Assembly: GCA_018660835.1 (NCBI GenBank)
Contig: JABJJN010000080.1
Location: forward strand, 1-64,000
DNA: 64,000 nucleotides
Direction: 5' to 3'
Origin: Gemmatimonadota bacterium
Lineage (GTDB): Bacteria; Latescibacterota; UBA2968; UBA8231
In this document: positions 42,512 to 50,834 of the stretch, piece by piece
How the letters are laid out: each line of letters begins with the position of its first letter
Position numbering within the stretch: the first letter of the stretch is position 1
Made by a program: the position numbers and the translations under genes
Notes under the pieces: model-generated
The model's input: only the letters and a program-made list of their open reading frames with translations
What the model was told of the DNA's origin: nothing
The model's database searches: none

Positions 42512-43348
42512 TCAGGTCTGATTCCCATCGATGATGACCTCGCCGGCGAATCCACCGGCTCTGAGTCGATCTGCAAGAGCTTGGGCCGATTGTGTCGCCA
42601 GCATCGGGTTGTTCTCGATCGTAAACCCGCCGACTTGGGTAAGACGATCGAAGGCGTCCAGACTCTTCAGCGATTGATTCTGAACAATACGAAGCGATCC
42701 ACCAATTCGTGTAAGGGCACCGAGCGCCTCGACATTCATCAGTTGGCGATTGTCACCAATTTGCAGAAATCCGCCGACACTGGAAAGCCGTTCCAAGCCT
42801 TTCAGACTGGCAAGCGCGTCACAATCGAAGATATCCAGATCTTCTCCAATGCCGGTTAGCCCACTGAGGGCCTCGATACTGGCAAGTTCATCATTGAAGC
42901 TGATGTGCAGATCCCCATGGATACCGGTGAGATTGTTCAGTCCGCGCAGACTGGGAAGATGATCATTGAATCTGATGCGCAGACCACCGTCGATGTTCGA
43001 GAGATTCTCCAACCCCGCCAGACTCGTCAGGGCGCTGTTGAATCTAATACGTAAATCTCCCCCGATGCTGATTAGATGACGTAAGCCTTCGACGTGGGTC
43101 AGATTCGTCTCGGCAATCGTGAGATCCCCCGTGATGCTGAAACATTCATCCCCTGCAGGGATGAGCATCGCCATATCCTCCTCAGTGGCGATCACGAAGT
43201 CACCGACTAGAGCAACCGTCGGCGAAGTGCAATCGCTACTGGCCGTGCGGGACGAAAGGGCGTGCTCGTCGCAACCGCAAATCGTGGCAATCAACACAAA
43301 ACAGCTGGGCGCGATTCGGCGTGCCCCTCGCCGGAGATTTCCCTTCAT
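42512..43348 (-). CDS. Lipoprotein with leucine-rich / receptor-L-like repeats
   Basis: This 278-residue protein has a lipoprotein-type signal (FVLIATICGC; Cys at 24 or 26). From residue 70 to 265 it contains about eight 23-residue repeats of the pattern GDLxIxxNxxLxSLxGLxxLxxIG, as in the receptor L domain and in ECM33-type surface proteins. The repeats form a parallel beta solenoid, usually for ligand binding. It sits between the DUF362 gene and the ABC binding-protein gene with gaps of 4 and 0 bases. Being outside and upstream of a binding protein, it may help bind the nutrient or the surface. Confidence 0.8.
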   Translation of the reverse strand: MKGNLRRGARRIAPSCFVLIATICGCDEHALSSRTASSDCTSPTVALVGDFVIATEEDMAMLIPAGDECFSITGDLTIAETNLTHVEGLRHLISIGGDLRIRFNSALTSLAGLENLSNIDGGLRIRFNDHLPSLRGLNNLTGIHGDLHISFNDELASIEALSGLTGIGEDLDIFDCDALASLKGLERLSSVGGFLQIGDNRQLMNVEALGALTRIGGSLRIVQNQSLKSLDAFDRLTQVGGFTIENNPMLATQSAQALADRLRAGGFAGEVIIDGNQT

Positions 43349-43352
43349 GTGG

Positions 43353-45524
43353 CTACCGAATCAGTGTCATCATCTTGGACTGCCTTGCTCCATCAGCCTG
43401 CAGCACGGCGAAATAGGCGCCACTGGCCACGTTGAAGCCCGCCCCGTCCCGGCCGTCCCACTGGTATTCGTATTGTCCAGCGTTGTGGGTCCCATCAGCC
43501 AGCGTGCGCAGACGCTGTCCCGCAGCGTCGAAAATCGCCAGGCGTACGGCGCCAGGCTGTGACACATCGAAGCGAATCGTTGTGCCCGGATTGAAGGGGT
43601 TCGGGTAGTTCTCCAGTAAGGCTTGGGCCCGGGGGCGCGTGGCAGAGAATTCCTCGCCAATCGCCGTGGGGCGCGAACTCGGCAGCTCATACTCAATGCC
43701 AAAGAGTCGATCGCCATCCTCATCGACGACGTGGGCCGCTATCCACGCATCTCTGCTAACATTGCCAATCTTGAACAGCAAGCGGTTATCACCGCGACGA
43801 AGGCGGGCGTGTATCCTTGGAAAGGTCGTGTCGGCGAGCATAAAACCATGCCGCTCGCTGTTCTCGTAAACGACCTCCCCATTCAGCCAGACCTTGGCCA
43901 AGTCGCCGCCATCTGCATCACCCGTCAGTACGTCGCCGTAGCCGAATGCCAGGTAACCATCCTGCTGCCGTTCACTATGCACGAGCGTAAAGGCGTAGTG
44001 GGAGACGTCGTCCTCGTCACCGTTGATCTCTCCCAGGTCGAGGACTTCGGCGGAATACCCCAGGTGTTCGACGCGGGTCCATGTTCGATCGCCAGCGATC
44101 TGTCCCTCCACGGGTAATACATTCGCCTCATCCGGCAGATGGGTAATGCCGATATCCGATCCGGAGAAGGGTCCCGCCACCAACCAGCGGCGGATACCAC
44201 GACCATAGAAGCGTGGATGCGGTGCGCCGAGTGTGTGGATTCGGGATTTCATGTAGTTCCGCTCGACGGACTCAGCAGATCTGCCGAGGACCTGAATACG
44301 CTTCAGGTCGAAGGTGCCAAATCCCTTGATCGCTGCCAGATAGAGGATCTCCAGATCGAGAGGATTGTATCCCATCGTAACATTTGCCACCGCTTCCGTC
44401 GCGACAGGATCACTGCCGACAATCACAATATTGTGCTGCGTATTGAGACCATCCTGCGGACCGTTCCCCTCGGTACCCCAGAATCCTTCGATGATCGTGT
44501 ACGCTGCCGGGTTGAAAGTGTACATATCTACCTGACCGTGCTCAGGGTTGAACTGAAACAGCTCTCCCTTGGACAGGCCACTCTGCGGTCGCAGGGTACC
44601 CACATAATTCTTGATGCCGAGGGTGGTCCCATAGACGTGGGTCTTCATTGCCGGCAGGGAAATGACCTTGTCTGCTTCGAGAATGATATTCGGTACGGTC
44701 AGCGTCGCCCGGAACTGACCCGTGCCGGCCACATGGAAGCCCTGTTGGGCATTCGGATAGTTCAGACGAACTACACCCAGGCGTTGGTAGGCACCTCCCG
44801 GCACGAACTTGCGGCTGAAGGACGCGTAGTTGAGATCGGCTGTATCGACGACGGTGGAGACGCCCGAGGCGGCGAACTCTTCGAGTATCTTGATGTAGGA
44901 CAGATCATCGAACTCACGGTAGGTCACCGACCAGCTGTCCTCGGTCGCATTCGTCGGGAAACCGGGCTTGTCCCGCCGCGGGGATTGCGATCCGCCTTCA
45001 ACGACAGTGATCCGAGCAGGGCCCACGTGGTCGATCAGATAGCCGATCACACTTTTCACCACGCGCAGGTCCGTGATCTGTCCTGGGTGCTCGAAGCCGC
45101 GGCGGAAATACGACGAACCCGGATTTCCGCGGTTCGTGATGTTGTTGACTTTGATCAGCACTTCGTCGGTGGGCTCTATGACATCTCGCAGGGAGCTTCC
45201 GGATTGGTCCAGATTCAGCGCACGACGTACGATGGCATCGACCTGTTCGAAACTGAGACTATCTCCGAGAGGGGCAGGATTGGCCAGTTCACCATCGATT
45301 GACGCGGCAATCGCAACCGTCGGATGCCCCTCGCCGAGGGTCACTGTGCCCGGTCGTATGATGGGCAGACCCTCCACACGGATCGGCTCAGTGTCATCCT
45401 GAGCCGAGACCGCAGGTGATACAAACCAGATGGTCGCCCGGTTGGTTTGAATGTCCCACGAAATGAGTGCCACCACGAAAATCGCGATGGCAATTTTGGC
45501 AGTTCGGCTCGTTAGTGGTTTCAA
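43353..45524 (-). CDS. Secreted DUF362 protein with FlgD-like C-terminal domain
   Basis: This 723-residue protein has an N-terminal hydrophobic segment and a likely signal cut after AVSA. Residues about 60-430 form a DUF362 domain (VLIKVNNITN, ISLPAMKTHVYGTTLGIKN, NIVIVGSDPVATEAV). Residues 440-640 are beta-rich (WLVAGPFSGSDIG, a PA14/carbohydrate-binding-like stretch), and the last 85 are the FlgD-like tail (NYPNPFNPGTTIRF, QWDGRDGAGFNVASGAYF). DUF362 has no settled function. The TTG start at 45524 has a strong AGGAGGA site. It heads the dpp-type operon, 4 bases before the LRR lipoprotein gene, and is divergent from 45600. Confidence 0.85.
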   Translation of the reverse strand: MKPLTSRTAKIAIAIFVVALISWDIQTNRATIWFVSPAVSAQDDTEPIRVEGLPIIRPGTVTLGEGHPTVAIAASIDGELANPAPLGDSLSFEQVDAIVRRALNLDQSGSSLRDVIEPTDEVLIKVNNITNRGNPGSSYFRRGFEHPGQITDLRVVKSVIGYLIDHVGPARITVVEGGSQSPRRDKPGFPTNATEDSWSVTYREFDDLSYIKILEEFAASGVSTVVDTADLNYASFSRKFVPGGAYQRLGVVRLNYPNAQQGFHVAGTGQFRATLTVPNIILEADKVISLPAMKTHVYGTTLGIKNYVGTLRPQSGLSKGELFQFNPEHGQVDMYTFNPAAYTIIEGFWGTEGNGPQDGLNTQHNIVIVGSDPVATEAVANVTMGYNPLDLEILYLAAIKGFGTFDLKRIQVLGRSAESVERNYMKSRIHTLGAPHPRFYGRGIRRWLVAGPFSGSDIGITHLPDEANVLPVEGQIAGDRTWTRVEHLGYSAEVLDLGEINGDEDDVSHYAFTLVHSERQQDGYLAFGYGDVLTGDADGGDLAKVWLNGEVVYENSERHGFMLADTTFPRIHARLRRGDNRLLFKIGNVSRDAWIAAHVVDEDGDRLFGIEYELPSSRPTAIGEEFSATRPRAQALLENYPNPFNPGTTIRFDVSQPGAVRLAIFDAAGQRLRTLADGTHNAGQYEYQWDGRDGAGFNVASGAYFAVLQADGARQSKMMTLIR

Positions 45525-45599
45525 CGTCGATCCTCCTCAGCGAAAGGCAACCATCGGCACATCTGAAGTGGGTATATTCCAGAACCGTAAGGCCGTCTC

Positions 45600-46226
45600 A
45601 TGCAAATACTCCTATCACATCTTGCCAGGGCGTGGCTGCGTCTGCTCATAATGGTGCTGGCCGTTCTGCTACTCACGCTGCCGTCGATCACTACCGCTGG
45701 CCGCAATGTCATCCTCGATGCGGTGACGCGGGCGACGACGTGGAACACCTATACGGGTGATCTCGAGTTGCTGCAGGATGGCGAAGTGCCTGGCGAGGGC
45801 GTTCAACCCCGTGCCCTCCTCTGGGAGGGTGGCGGGATTCTCGTTTTCGAATGGGACGAACCGTTGGCACTGGAAAAGGTGCGCATCTATATCGGCGAGA
45901 TCGGCAACAACTATATCGTCCGTGCCTACCTTGGTGGTCGCCTGGATGAGATTGGCGTAATTCGCGTTCCTGAAGGCTTGCAGACTGCCGATGTGCCGGA
46001 CGATTCGCGCAAAGTCAGTCAATGGACCCAGGTCTCCTTTCCTGCAGGCACGATGGCGGACAACATCGAAATTGTTGCCCTCGGGACCATCGTCTTCTAC
46101 GAGATCGAAGTCCATGTGTTGGACCCCGTGGCGACTGTGATCGACCCGGCCTCAAACGACCCAACCTCAATCAAAACGGCGAGTTGGAGCAGGGTCAAAG
46201 GCATGCCGCGTCAGCTTGCTCCATAG
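45600..46226 (+). CDS. Hypothetical secreted beta-sandwich protein
   Basis: This 208-residue protein has a signal peptide (LRLLIMVLAVLLLTLPS, cut near TTA-GR). The mature part reads like a discoidin/F5-8C or galactose-binding-type sandwich, with YTGDLELLQDG, LVFEWDEPLALEKVRIYIG and VSQWTQVSF, but no family motif is certain. AAGG lies 8 bases before the ATG. It is divergent from the DUF362 gene across 75 bases. Its final 16 bases overlap the 3' end of the convergent mannonate-dehydratase-like gene. Confidence 0.65.
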   Translation: MQILLSHLARAWLRLLIMVLAVLLLTLPSITTAGRNVILDAVTRATTWNTYTGDLELLQDGEVPGEGVQPRALLWEGGGILVFEWDEPLALEKVRIYIGEIGNNYIVRAYLGGRLDEIGVIRVPEGLQTADVPDDSRKVSQWTQVSFPAGTMADNIEIVALGTIVFYEIEVHVLDPVATVIDPASNDPTSIKTASWSRVKGMPRQLAP

Positions 46227-47182
46227 ACAGACTGAATGGCTGCCCGCATATAGCCTGTCGCCAGTGCATGCCCCGCACGCCCGTCCGTGTCCCCTGGGAT
46301 GCTGGGTGTATGATCCATCATAAAGGGTCCTTGAAAGCCAATCTCCTTGTACGTCTGCATGGCCTTGATCATATCCACGTCTCCCTCGTCGACAAAGACC
46401 TCCTCGAAGTAATGCTCGGAGCCCTTCACGTTGCGAAAATGCACGTAGACAATCTTACCCTGCGAGCCGATTCGACGGATGGCGTCGTACACGTCGACAC
46501 CCATCTCGGTGACACACCCCTGACAGAAGAGCATGGCATTGGCCGGGCTGGGCGCCATCTTGAAAATGCGCTCGTATTGATCGAGGGACGACACGATCCG
46601 CATGGCACCACCCATGGCTTCGGGGATGGGAGGATCATCGGGATGCAGCGCGAGGCGCACACCGCATTCCTGGGCGACTGGCACGATACGATCGAGGAAG
46701 TATTGCATGTTCGCCCACATGGACTCTGCATCGATCTGCTTGTCCGGCCACTCCCCCTTCGTCTTCTGCCACAGATCGTAGTCGAAGGTGCTGTATTTCG
46801 CTCCCCCTCGTCCCGTGGCTGATGGCGTGCGGAAATTGCCAATGGGTTTGAAATTGTAACCCAGTGTCGGCACATCAGCGTCGGACATCGCGTGTAACAC
46901 ATCGATCCACTGCGCGATTTTCGCGTCTCGTTCAGGACGCGCCAATGTGATCTCATCTGGCCCCGTGAGAGCGATATTCATCAGTTTGAGACCGTGCGAT
47001 GCGGCCTGATCCCGCACCTGGATGAGATAGTCCGCCATCTCCGGGCGCGAGGAGAGTTCGCCCGTGATACCCGCAGCAAAGGGCGGCGGATTGATCGTGA
47101 GATAGTCGACGCCGATTGCCCTGTAGAAGGCGAGATTCTCATCCGTGACGTGTGCGTGGTTCAGCTGATCCTGGATGTACAT
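46211..47182 (-). CDS. Mannonate dehydratase-like (UxuA family) TIM-barrel enzyme
   Basis: This 323-residue protein is shorter than E. coli UxuA (near 390). The metal and substrate motifs are present in order: LALHPDDPP, LFCQGCVTEMG (Cys), VYVHFRNVKG and a terminal MMDHTP. UxuA dehydrates D-mannonate to 2-keto-3-deoxygluconate in hexuronate catabolism. It is the last of four co-directional genes and lies 18 bases after the unknown barrel gene. Because the N-terminus is reduced, a related aldonate substrate is possible. Confidence 0.85.
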   Translation of the reverse strand: MYIQDQLNHAHVTDENLAFYRAIGVDYLTINPPPFAAGITGELSSRPEMADYLIQVRDQAASHGLKLMNIALTGPDEITLARPERDAKIAQWIDVLHAMSDADVPTLGYNFKPIGNFRTPSATGRGGAKYSTFDYDLWQKTKGEWPDKQIDAESMWANMQYFLDRIVPVAQECGVRLALHPDDPPIPEAMGGAMRIVSSLDQYERIFKMAPSPANAMLFCQGCVTEMGVDVYDAIRRIGSQGKIVYVHFRNVKGSEHYFEEVFVDEGDVDMIKAMQTYKEIGFQGPFMMDHTPSIPGDTDGRAGHALATGYMRAAIQSVYGAS

Positions 47183-47200
47183 GACAGTCTCCGCCGCGTA

Positions 47201-48493
47201 TCAGGCCGTGAAGTCGTAATCCATGAGTTCATCCGTCCCCTGCCAGATGATGCCATTGTGTCCGAGATTCTTCGCCTCGCTGACAATTGTGTCGATGCCG
47301 TCGCGCGGCCAACCCTCTCCATGGATGATCGGATACGACGGCATGTCGGGTGGCAGATAGAGTTTCGCCTTGGTCAAGTCACGAAGTATCAGGTCGACCA
47401 AGGGGATCCGATAGGCCAGCGTCGCTGCCTCATCGGCACCATAGGCTTCGACAGTTTCTGGAAGTCCCATGCCGTCGTAGCCAGTGAAGCGATAGACAAC
47501 CTGCAGGGCATCTTCCTCGGAGAGATTCGGCACTTCCTCCTGTAGAAAACGAGCCCATTCGATGAAGGTGTTGCAGGTGAAGGCCGAGATGTGGGACACC
47601 AGAGGGCTGGCGAAGTCTGCCATCTCTCCCCAGCGCCGGTGATCATGACCCGCCGTCAGGGACATGGAGGAGGGATAGGTATCGGTGCCAAATCTCACAT
47701 CCGGTGCCGCCTCATGTACGACCGTGCGGAAACGGTTGAGATTTCGACTCAACAGATCACAGCGGAAACGGACCCAATCGAGAACCCCTGATTTGAGCCC
47801 CATGGCTTGGACGACATCGAAGAAGCCAAAACCCAGACGCGCCACCTGACCCAGTCGGACGCCATCGAGTTGATGCAATCCTTCCCGTGCACTCTTCAGA
47901 TCCGCGATCATCTTCTTCATGTCGTATCCCAACTCACCGGCGGCGGTCTCGCAGAAACTGCACGTACAGCCGAACAAGCCGAGGGGAAAACTGGCCATGG
48001 AGTAGCGCGTGTGCGTGATATCGAGGGCATCAAAGCCGTATTGTGTTGCCCAATGCGCGTAGGCTGCCTCGAACCAACGCTGTGTATCGGGTCGCGACGG
48101 GCAATAGGTGAGGCGCCGAATGGTCCAGGCGCCACCATAGGTCCACACTTTCAGACCTGCGTTCTGCAATTGCTCCACGATCGCCCGAAATGCCTTGTCG
48201 TCACCATTGGCGGTCACAGCAGGGCCACAGAATTTCTTTGCTTGCTCATATTCGCGTGGATCGACAGGCCGCCCATCAAAGTGGCGCAAAACGAGTTCGT
48301 CCAGTTCCGCATCCGTCGGCGTACGGCCACCATACGGGCTCAGACTCATCACGTCCTCTGGCAATTCGCCCGTGAAGGGAATCACCACCGTATCGAGCCC
48401 GATCTCGTCGCGCAGTCGCTCTACGTAGACTGGATGTTTCTGAATGATATCGGGGGTCAGATAGATACCCGTCTTCCAGGAATCGTTGGCCAT
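47201..48493 (-). CDS. Unknown protein, probable sugar-related TIM barrel
   Basis: This 430-residue cytoplasmic protein belongs to no family I can name. Alternating strand-helix stretches (GLKVWTYGGAW, GFDALDITHTRYS, VRFGTDTYPSS, IIWQGTDELMDYDF) suggest a TIM barrel of the glycoside-hydrolase kind. Cys176, Cys178 and Cys181 (GCTCSFCE) form a tight cluster that may bind a metal. The ATG at 48493 follows GAGGTT and overlaps nothing, one base after the Ldh-family stop. Its operon position between two sugar-acid enzymes suggests a hydrolase, lyase or isomerase on the same path. Confidence 0.7.
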   Translation of the reverse strand: MANDSWKTGIYLTPDIIQKHPVYVERLRDEIGLDTVVIPFTGELPEDVMSLSPYGGRTPTDAELDELVLRHFDGRPVDPREYEQAKKFCGPAVTANGDDKAFRAIVEQLQNAGLKVWTYGGAWTIRRLTYCPSRPDTQRWFEAAYAHWATQYGFDALDITHTRYSMASFPLGLFGCTCSFCETAAGELGYDMKKMIADLKSAREGLHQLDGVRLGQVARLGFGFFDVVQAMGLKSGVLDWVRFRCDLLSRNLNRFRTVVHEAAPDVRFGTDTYPSSMSLTAGHDHRRWGEMADFASPLVSHISAFTCNTFIEWARFLQEEVPNLSEEDALQVVYRFTGYDGMGLPETVEAYGADEAATLAYRIPLVDLILRDLTKAKLYLPPDMPSYPIIHGEGWPRDGIDTIVSEAKNLGHNGIIWQGTDELMDYDFTA

Positions 48494-48494
48494 G

Positions 48495-49499
48495 TCAGAA
48501 CCTCGTCTTGTCGAATTGGGCGTAACCGCAGTCGACACCGACTTCGGCTGCCAGGGTCTCGAGCTGTTCTCGATGTTCGTCCCCCAGCGGAATTCCACGT
48601 TCTTGATTGTCCTTCTCCCACTGCCACTCCATGCCGCCAGGTAGCTCAGCCCGGCTGAGACCGGGCAGTGGTTGCATGTTTCGAGCGCCCTCGGTGAAGC
48701 GATCCATCTCTGCTGTGTATTCGTCGACATCCATGAAGTGGCGCACATCCCACGCACACAGGAAGCTACCCTGGTTTGCCGTCCACTTCCCTTCGGGCGG
48801 TGTGAGCTCTTCTCTGTAGATACCGGCAAGGATCCCGGAGAGGCCCTGCACGACAGCAGACAGGCCGATCGCCTTGAAGAAGCCGTGCGGCATCCGCTCC
48901 ATCAGTTCCGCATCCCGCGGGAGGATGTTGCTGCCCATATCGAGGACAAATGGTGGTTGTTCGCCAGCAGGAAAAGCGAAGCTGACGGGTGATGCATTCG
49001 GCAGTTCTGAGATCATCCTGCTCGGGTCGAGGCGGTTGCGATGCGCCGACATGGCCATGCCGATGTATCCCTTCGCCGCCGCCATGCGTGTCCAGGTACC
49101 AACAGATCCGACGTGAAAGTGATTGCCCGTAGTGCACGCCCCCGTGCCAAGTTGCTCTGTAAGTTCCAGCACCTTCTCCATACCCACACGGCAGGCCATA
49201 TAGCCAAGGCCACCGTCACCATCGATACGAGCCGTGGCACCGAAGGCCGACACGACCTGAACATTCGGCGCAGGATTGATGTTGCCGCCATTGAGATTCT
49301 CAAGGTAGTGGGGCAACTGTCGGCTGCCGTGGCTGTAGAGGCAGCGTCCGTCGTTGGTCACAAGGCGATCGGCCAGATAGTCGGCATCAGAGGCGCGCAT
49401 CTGCGTGCTGCCAAGTAGATCTCGGATCACCTGCCGCTGATGCGCCAGGGGAATCAGGATTCCTGATTCGGGCGGATAGTTTCTCGATTTAAATGCCAT
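48495..49499 (-). CDS. Ldh-family (malate/L-lactate dehydrogenase type 2) oxidoreductase
   Basis: This 334-residue protein of the Ldh_2 family (YiaK, ComC, AllD relatives) shows DGDGGLGYMACRVGMEKV, the NHFHVGSVGTW segment with catalytic His, and AFPAGEQPPFVLDMGSN. These enzymes use NAD(P)H on 2-keto acids such as 2,3-diketogulonate, ureidoglycolate or delta-piperideine carboxylate. With a mannonate-dehydratase relative two genes on, a keto-aldonate substrate is a fair inference. The ATG overlaps the preceding stop as TGATG, with GGAGG upstream. Confidence 0.88.
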   Translation of the reverse strand: MAFKSRNYPPESGILIPLAHQRQVIRDLLGSTQMRASDADYLADRLVTNDGRCLYSHGSRQLPHYLENLNGGNINPAPNVQVVSAFGATARIDGDGGLGYMACRVGMEKVLELTEQLGTGACTTGNHFHVGSVGTWTRMAAAKGYIGMAMSAHRNRLDPSRMISELPNASPVSFAFPAGEQPPFVLDMGSNILPRDAELMERMPHGFFKAIGLSAVVQGLSGILAGIYREELTPPEGKWTANQGSFLCAWDVRHFMDVDEYTAEMDRFTEGARNMQPLPGLSRAELPGGMEWQWEKDNQERGIPLGDEHREQLETLAAEVGVDCGYAQFDKTRF

Positions 49500-50788
49500 C
49501 AGTCCTCCAAAACTCCGTTCAATATCTGTTTGCCAGCTGCGTTGTTGAGGAACACGCTGACCGTCGCATCAGCGTCGGATAGGGAAAGGTCCTTATCAAT
49601 GATCTGCACTTTGCCAGGTGTCAGATCGGTCGTGGACAAGACCTCACCCGACGGCATCTCGACGACGGCCAGTTGTGCATCGCCTGTCACAGCGATCGTA
49701 ATGTCGATGTGTGCTTTCTTCGAAGCGACTTCCACACGCGGCGCCTGCAGCAACAGATAGTCGCCCGTCATACTGTGCACTGATGTGATCTGACTCTTGG
49801 ACACGCCGTGAAACATGGCCATGTCTACTGTAAAGGCGCAGATCTCACCTCGGTCCAGATCGACGGAGTATCCCTCGCGCTCCCAGCGGTCATCGTGATT
49901 GGAGATATGCCGTGTCAGCGAAGGCTCGAGATAGTAGTTCTCGCCGCCGCGGGTGTAACCCATGTACATCGGGATCTCACGGTCGCCCACCATCACGGGT
50001 GAACTCACCATGGCCATGACTTCTTTTGTCTTGTCATCTCCCATCACACCCCAGGAGGCGGGTACAAATAGCTGCAGACCACCCTCGGCATCACTTGGGG
50101 CGAAGTCCACGGCCTCCTGAATGGGCCATGGGTGCCACGACTGATCGGGGATCTTCAGGTGCGGCAGAATGCTACTCCACACGATCCAACTGCGGTCTCC
50201 TGGCGCGAAGAAATAGTCACCATCGTCGCATGCACCGCCGACACAGGGGCTGCCATGAACGCAGTGCTGAAAGCGAGCCGGGCCATCACCCACATTCTCG
50301 ATGCGATAGTCCATCTTCAGCCGTGTGGAGCCGTCGTAGGCGGTCATCGTTTTTTGGAATCTTAGCTCCGCCAGCCGCCCCGTGACAGGATCCGGATAGG
50401 GGAAAGTGATCTCTCCCGTCAACACGACGTGGTCGTCATATGTGCGTGCCGTCATCTGCCACGGTTGCGTCCAGAGATACCCCATATACGGAGACCCGCC
50501 TGTCCAGGGAACGGCCTCCGCTACACCACCATGGGATGTGTGCTTGCCGTGATTCCCATTCAGCGGCGCCAACTGCCGCAGCTGTTCTACCTGTGTGATT
50601 TTGTCGAAATAGCTCAACGGAGACCTTGCGCGGGTATAGGCGATCTCGCTCCGCACGTACTTGTTCTCGATGACATAGATGGGCTGGCCATCGCGTTCAC
50701 TCTTGGACAAAGAGACCTGACTGCTCGCAGGCAGCACCCACAAGACAGCCAGCCAGAAAACAGTCAGAACAACCGTGCGGTTCCTCAT
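49499..50788 (-). CDS. Secreted hypothetical protein, possible mutarotase-like fold
   Basis: This 429-residue protein has a clear signal peptide (VLTVFWLAVLWVLPASS). The body is beta-rich with regular long strands (ELRFQKTMTAYDGSTRLKMDYRIENVG) reminiscent of galactose-mutarotase or large beta-sandwich proteins that act on polysaccharides. A Cys-rich loop, HCVHGSPCVGGACDDGD, is the main distinctive motif. No family is certain. It leads the four-gene operon with the Ldh-type enzyme and may act on the sugar outside the cytoplasm. Confidence 0.65.
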   Translation of the reverse strand: MRNRTVVLTVFWLAVLWVLPASSQVSLSKSERDGQPIYVIENKYVRSEIAYTRARSPLSYFDKITQVEQLRQLAPLNGNHGKHTSHGGVAEAVPWTGGSPYMGYLWTQPWQMTARTYDDHVVLTGEITFPYPDPVTGRLAELRFQKTMTAYDGSTRLKMDYRIENVGDGPARFQHCVHGSPCVGGACDDGDYFFAPGDRSWIVWSSILPHLKIPDQSWHPWPIQEAVDFAPSDAEGGLQLFVPASWGVMGDDKTKEVMAMVSSPVMVGDREIPMYMGYTRGGENYYLEPSLTRHISNHDDRWEREGYSVDLDRGEICAFTVDMAMFHGVSKSQITSVHSMTGDYLLLQAPRVEVASKKAHIDITIAVTGDAQLAVVEMPSGEVLSTTDLTPGKVQIIDKDLSLSDADATVSVFLNNAAGKQILNGVLED

Positions 50789-50834
50789 TCAAAAGCTCCT
50801 TTTCACAGATCTTATAGCGACAGCACTGTGCCAG

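Noticed and set aside
44139-45302. 387-codon plus-strand frame
   Set aside because: Antisense of the DUF362 gene with no recognisable domain or signal.
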